From: Molanna angustata
Taxonomy: Eukaryota; Arthropoda; Insecta; Trichoptera; Molannidae
Length of the DNA stretch: 64,000 bases
Reading direction: 5' to 3'
Assembly (NCBI GenBank): GCA_963576475.1
Contig: OY754982.1
Coordinates: forward strand, 10,194,546 to 10,258,545
The translations under genes were made by a program, and so were the position numbers. Shown in pieces: positions 23,828-35,415 of this stretch. How positions within the stretch are numbered: the stretch's first letter is position 1; each line of letters starts with the position of its first letter. The notes below the pieces were generated by a model. That model did no database searches. It was not told the DNA's origin and saw only the letters and a program-made list of their open reading frames with translations.

Positions 23828-24508
23828 TACATGTACTTACAATTGAATTAACAATTCCTTCATTGTTTTCATTTAACCTGACCGAATTAAAAATTTTACG
23901 GTGCATGATTTATTGCCTTAATTTCGTAGCGAAAAAAAAAACATGGTGGATAATAATTTGAATCCAAGATAGACTTCATCTAACGAACCAGTACAGAACT
24001 CGTTCCTATTATGCAAATAGGTTGAGACTTCTGTAATACTGAAGCTAGTTATTCTGTTTATAAAGAATTAAGTAAAAGTGAAAAGTTGTAAAATTGTAGA
24101 GTAGTTTTTTCTAGGTATATGGATTTTGTTTGTTTTACTATATTGATATTAAATATGATATTTACTATAGTAACATTTCGCTCAAAAATTGATTCAAAAA
24201 AGTTTCCGATATCGTCACATTTACTGTTTAAGGAGTGTAATTTTATGACTGTAAAACAATTATTCATGATGTGCAAATTTTATAATATTATTGAAACTGC
24301 AGACAGAACTCAATAGGATCATATCACTATCGATCGGTTATAACCTTACATTGTAAAACTGTAAGTGCAACAACATCATTTGGTTAAAGTAAATTTTTAA
24401 TCAAGCTCCTTTTATGTGCAATGTTCTACCCGAAAACTTTAAAACAATTTCGTCATTCATGTCAGTCAAATATATAAATAAAAACTTCATTCTTACAGAA
24501 GCAAAACA
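23828..24508. other. AT-rich stretch, nothing recognised
   Basis: Short frames on both strands at 24058-24316 overlap each other and have no features. Confidence 0.5.
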
Positions 24509-24835
24509 CGAATTACTTTTATTTCGGTTATTACTGGTGTAATATTTTAACATATTTAGTAATTTAGTTAATAATAAAAAATAAAAATAAATACCTCGTT
24601 GAAAAATTTATAATCGTGATCTTGATGAGGGAATCACTTGATAATAAAGAAAATATAAAGAAAAATTTACATGAGAATTCGAATTACTCGTTTTTCGGTT
24701 ATTACTGATGTAATATTTTAACATATTTAGTAATTTAGTTAATAATAAAAAATAAAAATAAATACCTCGTTGAAAAATTTAAAATCGTGTTCTTGATGAG
24801 GGATTGATAATAAAGAAAATATAAAGAAAAATTAA
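24509..24835. repeat. Tandem duplication, unit about 171 bp
   Basis: The unit starting cgaattac at 24509 is repeated from 24680, with matching gtaatattttaacatattta and tacctcgttgaaaaattta words. The second copy is about 15 bp shorter through a small deletion. Two copies only; AT-rich; no coding content. Confidence 0.85.
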
Positions 24836-25090
24836 CCAAAAAATGTTATACATAAACGAATATCGTTAAAATAGAAATTGGTTAATTGAAACAATATTTG
24901 TCATTTCATCAAAATTATTAAAAAAATAAATCATATACCACTTCATACAGCAATTTAGATTGTTAAGTGCATTTCTAGTTTTCATTTGACTTTATAATTA
25001 TAAATCATAGTGTGTAGGATTTTTTTTCAATGGTGTCATTTGAATGAAACCTAAATAATTTCTTTGTCGAAAACTAATCGATTGGCAGTC
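24836..25090. other. AT-rich stretch, nothing recognised
   Basis: No feature can be supported. Confidence 0.5.
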
Positions 25091-25285
25091 GTAGATTTCT
25101 TTTTTTTTATTTTTTAATAAAAAAATGAATATGTCCTTGTTAAACAAGTACATATACATCTTCCTACGTTCCCTAAAATAAGCAAATAAATGCTTGTGGT
25201 GAACGAAATCGGTCGAGGCAGGATTCGAACTCGCGACCACTGGATTACTAGTCCAGCGCGCTAACCGCTCTGCCACCGACCCATC
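25091..25285 (-). mobile_element. tRNA-derived SINE, family A, copy 1
   Basis: The head (25281-25208 on the minus strand) looks like a tRNA: a ggtcgg/ccgacc-like acceptor, A box in tggcagagcggttagcgc, anticodon arm ctgga-ctagtaa-tccag (anticodon position AGT, a Thr type) and B box in gagttcgaatcc. The T arm has a mismatch. After it come cacaagcattta, acaaggacatattcattttt and gaaatctac. The plus-strand repeat at 32207-32391 shares the head and each of these body words in order, so this is a SINE rather than a functional tRNA gene. Confidence 0.82.
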
Positions 25286-26058
25286 TAAATGTATCAACTT
25301 TACCGAGAAATGCGTTAGTTATTTTTAATTCATTTTTGACAATCAAACAATTCTTCGACCCAAGATGATATAAAATGATCACAAAAGCGGTTTTAAATTT
25401 GAATAATTATTTCGGTTAAAATAAAAGCGGTGCGGTAAATTGCAGCGGATCTGAACATGCGATAATATCCAATTCGACGTCTTGTCTCAGATGTAAATTG
25501 AAACGCATGATGGTGATATGTCTTTTTTTCAATAAATACAAATTTAAGCATTACCGTAAGGTTGATATTTCAACAACAAATTAGTGCTTTGAGCACGTCA
25601 ACCAATCGTTGCACGTTGGTGGGCAAATACATTGCGATGTGTGCTCGGCTGTGGTGGTTCGGGAGCACTTTGTAATTTTAATAGCTTTTTACTTGACAAA
25701 TAATTATATAGTTGGGATGGATAATTACACATCAGGTGCTGGGTGCATTTGACCATAGTCGCTAACGGAACGTTGCTAACATCATGTTGTATGTATGTAG
25801 GAAGGTACTGTACTTATTATGAACAATTATGTTGAGCTTCATTAAGAAAATGCCTAGGTTATTTTTTGCATTCACCGGGACAGACTTGTAAAACATTAGG
25901 ACGGAATGCGTTTTATAGCTCAGATGAATCAACTGAACAGATTCATGTTCAGTTAATTCATCAGCAAATCAAATAATTTTATAATTCATATTTTATCTAT
26001 ATGAAATTTCACGAAAACTTCCCACGAATTAATTGCTTCTCTGGGCTGGAAACACAGG
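25286..26058. other. AT-rich stretch, nothing recognised
   Basis: No feature can be supported. Confidence 0.5.
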
Positions 26059-26212
26059 TTAAGGAGGCATATAAACCTAAACACCCCAATTTTAAATCAA
26101 ATTTCTCAAATATGTTAAGTGTTTTCAACATTTATCTAGTGAATGTTCGTTGCACAATTTCAAAATTCAGCCTAAATTCCCCTAAAAAATTTAAAAATAT
26201 CCTTTTTTACAG
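26059..26212 (+). repeat. Dispersed repeat starting TTAAGGRGG, copy 1
   Basis: It starts ttaaggaggcatat and continues aaacaccccaattttaaatc, then ttttcaaca, tctagtgaa and aaaatatcct. A second copy in the same orientation lies at 35237-35415. No coding content and no second terminus found. Confidence 0.75.
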
Positions 26213-28560
26213 ATTTTTTTTATTTTAAGAATAACAAGGAAAAACGTTATAAGGATTAAATGTTTCTGTCAATCTCAAATATGCGTCGGATCATAATATG
26301 CGAAAGATCCGCCATTTCGAAATATTTGTATGACGCGTTAATCAAGTTTTAAACAACCTCTCGACCCGTCCTAACTTGACTTCTACTAAACAAAGGTGTA
26401 ATAAAGGTAGTCACGGTTTATAAGTAAACTTTTTCGTTAATCACCCTCTATTACCAGGTACTATAGATAGTTTACGTTTACAAGACGGTAAGGAATTAAA
26501 TAATTGCATGAGTTTTTTTTTAAAATATACCGACTGCAGAAGCTGTCCTAGAGTTTAGAGTCCCCGTTTTACGACGTTAATAGTGGTACCATTTGGTCTA
26601 CAAAAAAGACCTGAATGAGTCTGTAATAGTGTTTCGCGTTTATGTAGGTACCAGGGATATTTATCGCTTTCTTTCTTTTTTTACAACATCGCTTAGCAGG
26701 TTCTGTAGCATTTATTCCGTGAAATCGCTAACATTTCCATAATGGAGTTTGAACTATGAACCAACAGTCGTTACTTCTTTTAAAAGCCCATCTGATTGAT
26801 ATATTGAAAAAAAAGTTAATTACGATTGTTTTTTGCTCTGTAAAACACCACCTTGCAATGGGTACCTACGTATCCGGTATCTACTATGAATCATATTGTT
26901 TTTACTCCTCACTAACCCAATACAAGAAAAAATAATTTATTTATATCAATCCCTCGACAATCATTTGCTCGATGGTATTTTCCATTTTATTTTTGAATAT
27001 GGGCTTACAGTGTTGAACTTACAACCATATTGTGAAATATACATTGCCTTCATTAGCTTCTTTACAGCTCGCTACTGCTGTGTACTTTAAGTGTTCTTGT
27101 AACTCTTTTAACCCTGTAATTTAAATGTCAATTTTATGTATCTTCTAATGTAATCTATATATTTTACTTTTTAATTAAATTGATGAATCTAGCATTTACT
27201 TCGCCCACGCCTTTGTTCCGATAATGAGTATTTCGACTTGTTTAGACTCCTAAACGGCATATTAATTACTAGATTTGAATACGTTTCGTAATTTTAACGA
27301 CTCTTTAAGCAAACATTCGAATTTCGATATTAATTTAATTACTCCGCCGTTTTTTTTTTGAACGTGTAGGCTTCCGAAATCTAAATACAACATTCAAATA
27401 GATAGCGCATTAAATAAAAAAAAGGTTGTCCGATATTTGAAACGACAATGTAATAAATTTTATCAAACGGACAGAATGCCTTTTTTTCCAAATCCAATCA
27501 AAGCTTACATAAAAATTTGAATGTAAAAAAATGATGTATGCGGATCTATGGGCAAGCTAGAATTAAACGGACACAGAATGTTTACGATTTTGACGATTAC
27601 AAACTTGAATATAAATTAAAAATTATCTCAAATTGTATATCGGGCCGGCTGCGTATCGCAAAACAGGTGCCCGGCTCATGTAGGTAAAATTCTTTTCGCC
27701 TAGGCACACAGATCGATGGCCATTAAATAATATCAAAAAGTCATTTAATAGTCGAATCCACTTCTGGAGAATGATCTTGGGTCATCTGGACCCAGCCCGG
27801 TGCTCTATCATCTTCACTACTTAGCTTATTACTTGTTGAACGGCATATAGTCTCCAAACGCTGTTACGAGCATCCCTATTATTTTATTACTAGTTGCATG
27901 TAACACATGAGATCCAACTGTCGATAGCGATAGTATGTATAGTTGAAGAATATGTACCAAACTATAAACCCATAAATACAAATTATTGAATATTTTCAGA
28001 TATTTTGTTTTCTATACAACATATGTAGGTATGTATGTCAAGATAGGATAGTATGGAGGAAGATCCTTTTTTCCTACCCAGAATATGAAAATAGCATGAT
28101 GGTATGTATGTATGTTTGGAGATGAAGTATCAAACTATTAAGTCTTCTTGCATATTGTGTATAGGCGACTGCCATACAAAATGTATGAAGCGATGTCGTC
28201 ACTAAATTCAATTTAAAAAAAAACGTTAAGATAATTGTAAAAGTTTATAATTGTAAAAGTTTTGGAAATATAGGCAGTTAAACTCAAAAATACTCTAAGT
28301 TAAAAATATTTTTCTTAATAAAAAATGTTTGAGAAACCCTGGAATTTTTTTGAATAAACTAATTTGAGATTTTGTGTTTTCTATATTTGTACAAATTTTC
28401 TGCGTTCTATCTGGTTTCTGAGATATATGGAAAAATAAAGTAAAAATTCAAAAGTTGATAACCCCTGATTAAAACAAAAATTCGAAATTCTGAGTATAAA
28501 AGTTTTGTAAGCCTATAACTGTTTATATATTCTTAAATTTTGGGCTCTGTAAATTGAGCG
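26213..28560. other. AT-rich stretch, nothing recognised
   Basis: No feature can be supported; the frames are short and AT-driven. Confidence 0.5.
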
Positions 28561-28583
28561 GATCAAAAGCTATGAGGGACGGA

Positions 28584-28624
28584 CGGACACACACACAGAC
28601 ACACAGACACACACACAGACACAC
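28584..28624. repeat. (AC)n/(ACAG) microsatellite
   Basis: A short run of acac interrupted by acag follows ggacggacgg. The flanking text (gcggatcaaaagctatgaggg) looks like old repeat DNA but I cannot name the family. Confidence 0.8.
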
Positions 28625-29509
28625 GAAATGTTCTACTCCGAATTCTGAGTAAATCCGTGTATGGAACATATATGCTGCGAAGCCTCTAAGTTGGTGTTTT
28701 TTGACTTCAAAGTTGGAAAAGCCGTGAAAAAAGTAGACCTCTGCATACAATTCTCGCGTATCCTGGCTTGATACATTGTCGATATGTTAAGAGAACAAAG
28801 TTCTCCTGAACAAATCGACAGTTGGATAAAATCTATGTTAGGTACATATTTTATATTTTAATGAAATTATTATAACTATAAGTCTTCTTTATTATCAATC
28901 GAACTGTTTTATATCTGATTTGTTTTTTTTATATATACAGTCATAGGCATTGGATTCAGGATATTTTTTTTCCAAGACCCGCCCCTTATGACCTCCCATC
29001 AACCTTCAATTCCACTGTCTTCTTTTAAGCACATCGTCACATTCTGTGTTAGTTGAAAATCTGCCTGAGGAGGGAACCGTCAGTTCCAATAGCAATTACA
29101 ATTTGAATAACAAATATCGTTTATAATATTTTTTGTTAAAATGTGTCACAAAGTTATAATGTGTCAATAATTCGATATTTGAGAACAGGATATTTTTTAC
29201 TGTCAACATACTTTAAACTGATTCAGAATATCATTCAGAATGTTTTCTATTTAATAGTTTCTGAAGTATTCAGTAGTCAAGTATTTCTAATAAGATTTGA
29301 TTATTTTTAACACAAAATATGTAAACAAGAATGTAAACTTATAATTTTTTATGGATATATTTTTTATTGTAGGTACTTTGTCAAACATTGATTCAACCTG
29401 ATCCTTTAATAGCAATAAAAATTTTACCGTATTTTTGCGAATAACTATGTTTGTTGTCTCACAAATTCAGACTGAAAAACGGTGAAAAATTGTCTCCATC
29501 TGGAATCGT
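28625..29509. other. AT-rich stretch, nothing recognised
   Basis: No feature can be supported. Confidence 0.5.
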
Positions 29510-30022
29510 ATAGTTTTGGAGCTATTTCAACTATTATGGTTGAGAATCAATGATACAAGCGACATTTTGGTATCTGGTTTGATTAAATGATCGATTTCCG
29601 TATTTCGAGCATTTTTTTTATTATTTATTAATTTATAAAAATTACACTAGGATATATTATTTTAAATCATTAAGATTACACCATTTTTCTGTGAAAATAT
29701 AAAAAATCACAAACAAAATAATTAAAATTTTGTAAATCGAAAAGAAAAAGAAAAATATTACATTCAATTGACGATAATATACTAGCAACATCAACTCTCC
29801 AGTTTATATAATTTTAAATATTGAAAAATTGTCAGGTAATCGGATAGTTTTGGAGCTATTCCAATTATAATGGCTGAGAATCGACGATACAAGCGACGTT
29901 TTGGTATCTGGTGTGATTAAATGATCGATTTTAGTATTTCAAGCATTTTATTACATTCAATTGACGATAATATACTAGTTACTTCAACTCTCCAGTTTAT
30001 GTAGTTTTAAATATTGAAAAAC
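29510..30022. repeat. Two interleaved duplicated modules
   Basis: Module A (atagttttggagctatt... to gcatttt) occurs at 29510-29616 and 29844-29947. Module B (ttacattcaattgacg... to ttgaaaaa) occurs at 29758-29832 and 29951-30022. The order is A, a 140-bp spacer, B, A, B. The last three modules form a near tandem. The copies differ by scattered substitutions, so the duplication is not recent. Confidence 0.8.
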
Positions 30023-30780
30023 TAGTACAGGAACTAGATAACTATATATAATTTTAATATTTAAATTACAAAATAAAACGAATTACCCACAGCCTAAGGT
30101 GATGTCGAAATAGCTCTGCTCATCATTGATTCGTAAGTATACGTTTTAGGTCTTCCATTATTTTATTACCTACAAATAATAATATAATATTATACAGGTA
30201 TAGTGTTGCCGAATGCCAATGTTTGATGTTGATATTGGACTGTGTATTTGAAAACATGCTTTAATCAAATCTGGATCATATATAAAATCTCATACGAAGG
30301 ATGCCAAATGAATGGATTCGTAGTTACAAAACTTCCCGAAGAAAAACATCTTGGTTTGTCAGATTCTGGTTAATTTTGAAGCAATGAATTTAAAACAAAA
30401 TGAAAATCCAACATTACGTTTCAAAAAGAATATTTTTCATCCTTGTAAACGTATGTTAAAATGGGTTTGTTGTTATCCCAAATTTACCTAACTATGAAGT
30501 AAAAATTGTATTGATACTTCCACTTAAAAAAATAGCTGATAGAAAATACGCTTGGTATTTCGTAATGAAATATATTTTGTTTGATTTTTTTACTGTGTAT
30601 TTTCAGAATAATAAAACTTGTTTACACTTAAACCATTTTGTCTTTTTCGAATTAAAATGAGTTCAAGTATTAATCAGTCTATTTCTTCGAACTTGGTGTG
30701 AGGTACTTTGTAGAAGTTCATTTTTAAAAAAATAAAAAACAAACTTTGCAAATATTTCTACTTTAGAACTTGCAAAATAA
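30023..30780. other. AT-rich stretch, nothing recognised
   Basis: No feature can be supported. Confidence 0.5.
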
Positions 30781-30790
30781 GTTATAACGT

Positions 30791-30814
30791 TTTCGAGCTT
30801 GCGCTCATCATCAG
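30791..30814 (-). ncRNA. Hammerhead-ribozyme-like core
   Basis: On the minus strand, CTGATGA (30814-30808) is followed by T, a 4-bp hairpin GAGC-GCAA-GCTC with a GNRA-type loop, and GAAA (30794-30791). This is the order of conserved boxes of a hammerhead ribozyme with a short stem II. A stem III and the cleavage triplet are not evident in the next bases, so activity is doubtful. It could instead be the relic of a Penelope-like element or a SINE. Confidence 0.3.
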
Positions 30815-32206
30815 TCCATTTATTACTATATCAAAAACTAAAGACAAACTTCTTAACTAATTATTTAATATCACTAAGAATGGTGATATTAATTTCTTAC
30901 AAATGGTACGATTATTTGAATAAGATTAATTGAATCGAGGCAACGAATTGATATTGAATCAAAATGGATAATGCGTCAAAGCATTACTGTTGGTCAAGTT
31001 ATTTTGAACGATGCAAATGCTTATTATCCGGTGTAGAAGCAACGGAACGATTACTTCCAATTTCTCAATCGATTTTACCACGAGCAGGCCCAACTAAAGG
31101 AGGAGGTTGGATATTATAGCCGCTGCACCGCGTGCAGTTAGTTTTCAGTTGCAACTTGATGGATGCATAAAATGCAACGAGCAGCGTCCTTATCTACGTA
31201 ATTATCTGTTGTGTATCGGGCAATCAGAACAACACAGGAGGTCGAAGATTTTTTTTTAAATTGATATAGAAATAACGTGACGTGACATTCTTCACAATCG
31301 GCGTGATTATGGATTGGCCCGCGTACGTTTATGTTATCCTATTCAGTGATGTGCATTTTTGCTGAATAATTCATATGCTGGTTGTTTGGGACAGATTTCA
31401 TAATTAACTAATCTATTCGAATAGGTATATTTCTTCCAATTCTGCTTTAGGCATTATGGTCAAGAGAATGCGGATCTAATTGCAAGATATCTATGAATCA
31501 TAGAGATAATTAATGAATCAATAGAAAAAAATCAAAATATTTCAAGTATAATAATAGAAATTAATGTATACTTCATTAATTTGTTTTATTGTAAATTTAT
31601 GTCACTATATTCCTTGTGCTAATACAATTTAATAAATGTTCGTTGCAAAAATGTAAGAAAATGTACATAAAACACAGATAAGTTTCTTCAGTATCTATTA
31701 TTATATTTTATTGCTCTTCTTACAAACAAATAATATTATATATGACACATGATTTTCTTTGAAAAACAAGAAGGATCAGATATCACTTCGCATGCTCCGT
31801 TTCGTATATTTCATAATATATTATGTTTTAAACTCTTTCCCCATAACTCTTTAATTTTAATTTTGAATAGTTTAGGTTGAAAACCGCCCGCTTCAAAGTT
31901 AACATTTTAGATTATCTGCGCTTTTGAATATTGTAAAATGTAATATAGTAGTTTACCGCTTATATCCTGTAGTTTGTGGCCTTCCGTGACGTTGTAAGTT
32001 TGCGGTTAGAAGAACAACCAGCTAAGGTTAATAGCCAGAAGAATAAAATTATCCTCGGAGTAGGTACCTATGTCTAATATCCAGTAACCGAAGAAAATAT
32101 TATATAAAGATGTTCCTAATATAAAACATAATAAACGTTATCATTAAAATGTATTAAAGTTTTCTTTTTCGTCTAATCTTATGAATTTTTTATTTTTTGT
32201 ATTTCG
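30815..32206. other. AT-rich stretch, nothing recognised
   Basis: No feature can be supported. Confidence 0.5.
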
Positions 32207-32391
32207 ATGGGTCTGGGGTATCTATACCTGAGTAATCCAGTGATGGAGAGATCGAATCCCACCCTGCCTCGCCCGATTTCGTTTGCCTATAGCACAAGCA
32301 TTTACGATTAAATTGTGGATTATTATGAGGGTGGAAATGTACTCTTCACAAGGACATATTCATTTTGTTTTAAATCATATCGAAAATCTAC
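32207..32391 (+). mobile_element. tRNA-derived SINE, family A, copy 2
   Basis: It matches the minus-strand copy at 25091-25285: gatgggtc start, gtaatccagtg, a B-box relic gagatcgaatccc, gcctcg.ccgatttcgtt, cacaagcattta, acaaggacatattcatttt and aaatctac. The A-box half of the tRNA head is badly eroded here, so this copy is older or more damaged. Confidence 0.78.
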
Positions 32392-33462
32392 AAGAAGTAG
32401 GTTGTGCTGGGTCGCCTACAGCACCCGTTCCTTTTTGAGCTCAATTTTCAAAATATTACAAATTTATATAACATTTAATATTCAAAATCAACTTAAATTT
32501 TAATGGTTCGAGTCCTATAGCTTTATAAAATCAATTCCATTTTCTATGTTTTGTTAGTTGTTTGATAGCGAAATAATCACTTGACGAAATGATGTTCTAG
32601 TTTTGTATTTCGGCTCAAACAATTTAACGCAATGGTTAAACCCGAAATTTGGATGGAGATTGAACCAATTGAAACCATTTCCTATATTTAGACATCATTG
32701 ATTTGTCAGTATTGCTGTTTTGATCGATAGCTCTTTTAACACTTGTTTTTTTATATTTGATTCAGAAACCACAGTGATAAAAACAGTTCTAAATCTAGAA
32801 CGTAGGTATATTCAATTTTGAAGTCTGAAAATTATGCCAGGTTGTTTGTTATATTTTCGTTATGATAGTGAGAAGGTTTGCTGTTTTTATCTCAAGTTTC
32901 CATTTTGTCGAAAACATCATTACGGGCTTGTGATATCTGAAAAAAAAATCGGTCTTGCGAAAAGTGCAGTAAAGTTAAACGATATTCATAAGTAATTGTA
33001 TATAATTTATTACTTTAGTGTACGCGCTGAGTATCGTAGGCGCAGGCGCTCTCCATAATTTTCTGCTTCAAGTCTCTCATTTTCGATGAAGTATCAATTA
33101 CAAAAAAATATGCTTACCTACTTCTTGGCTACAATGTTTTATGCGCCTGTGATATTATTTTTATTTATCTGGCATCTGTATCTTAAATTATTATTACACA
33201 AGAGTGCGTCGTTATATCTTCGAGCATTTATTTCTATATACAGAGTAAATAGAAGACTTTGTTACAAAACAACCAACATGATTGTAAATATACATTCTAG
33301 TATAAATGTATCTTTACGTTTTTATGGAAATCTAATAATTAACGGTTAGTAAAGACACTTGAATATTTGAAACAAAGTTAAATGAAATGTTAGTTTTTTA
33401 TTTATTTGGTCAGATGGCAGTAGCTTCAATGTAATAACCAGACCCATATTCCAGGATATAAT
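32392..33462. other. AT-rich stretch, nothing recognised
   Basis: No feature can be supported. An 87-codon frame at 33086-33349 lacks features. Confidence 0.5.
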
Positions 33463-33760
33463 TTATTTATTTATTTCGACATATACATTGTTTATTAGTA
33501 TTGTAACTGCAATACCCCACTAGGTAAAAAACCTGTGTCGGGGCTAAAGTATCTTAAAACAGTGATATTGATAAGGTGGATGCCAAACATCAAAACTAAA
33601 GTGAGAAAAATTATATAAAAAGATGAACTTGACAAAAATAATAATTCCAGGATCATGGTCAAAGCGTACCCCGATAGAAACGGGACAAAATCGCTAGGGG
33701 GAAATAAGAAAGAAGAATTTTCGTAACTTCTTGAACATATTATAATAATAAACACTCCCT
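33463..33760 (-). mobile_element. LINE 3' UTR fragment with terminal stem-loop
   Basis: On the minus strand a stem-loop (33543-33515: cccc, then aggt-ttttt-acct, then gggg) is followed by about 40 bp and a (TAAA)n tail (33476-33463). The same nested hairpin, with different paired bases, ends the LINE at 8705-8739. No protein motif is left in the rest. The 5' limit is approximate. Confidence 0.65.
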
Positions 33761-33782
33761 TACACCCTGCGCAATTGGCGAG

Positions 33783-33951
33783 ATTATTGATTATTATTAT
33801 TTATTTCTTCCAACTAACCAGTGTTTCCAATCTAAAGAAGCAATATTAGCGTGAGAAATTAATTTAAATAATTTTCTCCCCTGCTGAGGATCGAACCCAG
33901 GACGCCTGCACAGAAACCAAACAGCTTATCAACTGTGTCACGGCGGTCGGC
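33783..33951 (-). mobile_element. tRNA-derived SINE, family B, copy 2
   Basis: The minus strand begins gccgaccgccgtga at 33951, has a B box in gggttcgatcc, then atattgctt, ttggaaacactggtta and an (AATAAT)n-like tail at about 33800-33786. The match to the plus-strand copy at 9631 covers head and body. Confidence 0.78.
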
Positions 33952-34683
33952 AAAGTTTAAGTAGTCGGCACAGTTAGTCGGTATTTTTAAAGTGGCATGC
34001 ATATACACAAACATTGGATTTTTTCCCTGTCGGGAATCAACTGTATAAGGGACGCTGCTTTCATTGTTTACAAAAAAAAAAACAATTTCTCAATAGATGT
34101 CGTTACAAAAAATTTTCTTCGTTACTTCATAGATGGCGATGGTGAAAACAGCTATATTAAAACGATCTGTTTTTCATTATTAAAATATATAGAAATTTCA
34201 AAAATTGCATTGATAAGGAGACTCAATAAAAAGGCAAATTTGTTGATCGTTGCGCAAGCGCATAAAGTGATCACGCAAAACCAGCCGATGGTAGGTCGTA
34301 AGCCCTGTTGGTGCCTTGATTTCTTGGTTCCCCTATAATATTCCAACTTCGTCTCTATGACGATGGTGAAAATTTGTCGAAAAAAATTGTAGGTACATTT
34401 TTATTAATATTGTTTTTTATGGGAGTTATAGAACTTTTGAGAGGAAGGGAATAAAAGGTTGCTGGGGTCTAAGATGTGGAAATGAACAACAGGCGAACCT
34501 GTATAATACCAATATGAATGTTGACGAGGCGATGAATGTGCGTTCTGTTCTCTCTGCTTATCCCGTGAGTACGTGATTTGTTATTGGTTTTGAGCCTGTG
34601 TTTATTTCTGTCTGTGTTTTCAAATTTTTGTGTAGAGATTCGCTTTTTATTTTAATTTTGTTTTCTTTTATGCATTTTTGTTT
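33952..34683. other. AT-rich stretch, nothing recognised
   Basis: A 113-codon frame at 33997-34338 has no recognised features. Confidence 0.45.
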
Positions 34684-34875
34684 CTAAACCACATCGCACG
34701 CAGGTACGTCCCCATGTTTGCGCGCTTTTTTCGCTGCAGCCCGGAGCGCTTGGTCAGCCAAGCTGAAAATTTGTCTCCACGTTTCCGTGACGACTGTGGA
34801 CGTGTCGAGATTGTCACGGAAAACGCCATTATGAGTAATTTGCAAGATGTCCCCATCGTCAGCTATTATAATCAA
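34684..34875 (-). CDS. Unrecognised GC-richer open frame, possible exon
   Basis: I do not recognise this frame. It stands out because the stretch is much richer in G and C than its surroundings. The minus-strand frame holds ADDGDILQITHNGVF, TSTVVTETWRQIF and an alanine/lysine-rich helix-like end (ALRAAAKKARKHGD). An AG lies just upstream of the coding part and a GT just after HGD, so it could be an internal exon or part of an old element. Two other frames are also open here, which weakens the case. Confidence 0.25.
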   Translation of the reverse strand: MIIIADDGDILQITHNGVFRDNLDTSTVVTETWRQIFSLADQALRAAAKKARKHGDVPACDVV

Positions 34876-35236
34876 TTATGTTCGTGTTATATTTCCCAGC
34901 ACACCAGTATCATAACTTACGTAATGGCTAATTTATTTGTTTTTGATAACGATCTTAATGTCGTTCCTTGGTTATTATCCATGACTGAAGTGCGCGAAGT
35001 ACCAGTCCTAGATTTATTAATTGACTAACTTCTGCATACCCATGCGGATTTATTGTCATTCCGCATTACCTCTTTTACCAGTCAGATATTATGTAGTTGG
35101 TGTCTTTTGGAAATGCACCTAACGTTTTCAGCATTTCGTTATCATTGAATGAAATTTGTCTTATTTACTAAATAGTTTACAAATGGAGCAGAATATTTAA
35201 ATAAATAAAATAATGTCTTAATAACGCAGCCATGTA
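34876..35236. other. AT-rich stretch, nothing recognised
   Basis: No feature can be supported. Confidence 0.5.
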
Positions 35237-35415
35237 TTAAGGGGGCATATCAACTTAAACACCCCAATTTTAAATCAAATTTCACAAATATACTAAACAG
35301 TGTGTTTCTAAAAAAATTCCATTAGTATTTTCAACATTTTTCTAGTGAACGTTTGTTACACATTTTTGAAATTCAGCAGTAATTCTCCTAAAATGATTAT
35401 CAAAAATATCCTTTA
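35237..35415 (+). repeat. Dispersed repeat starting TTAAGGRGG, copy 2
   Basis: It starts ttaagggggcatatcaac and matches the copy at 26059-26212 along its length, with an extra segment of about 30 bp (acagtgtgtttctaaaaaaa region). No coding content. Confidence 0.75.

Noticed and set aside
25208..25281. Functional tRNA-Thr gene on the minus strand
   Set aside because: The T arm and acceptor have mismatches, and the same sequence with the same downstream body recurs at 32207, so it is a SINE.
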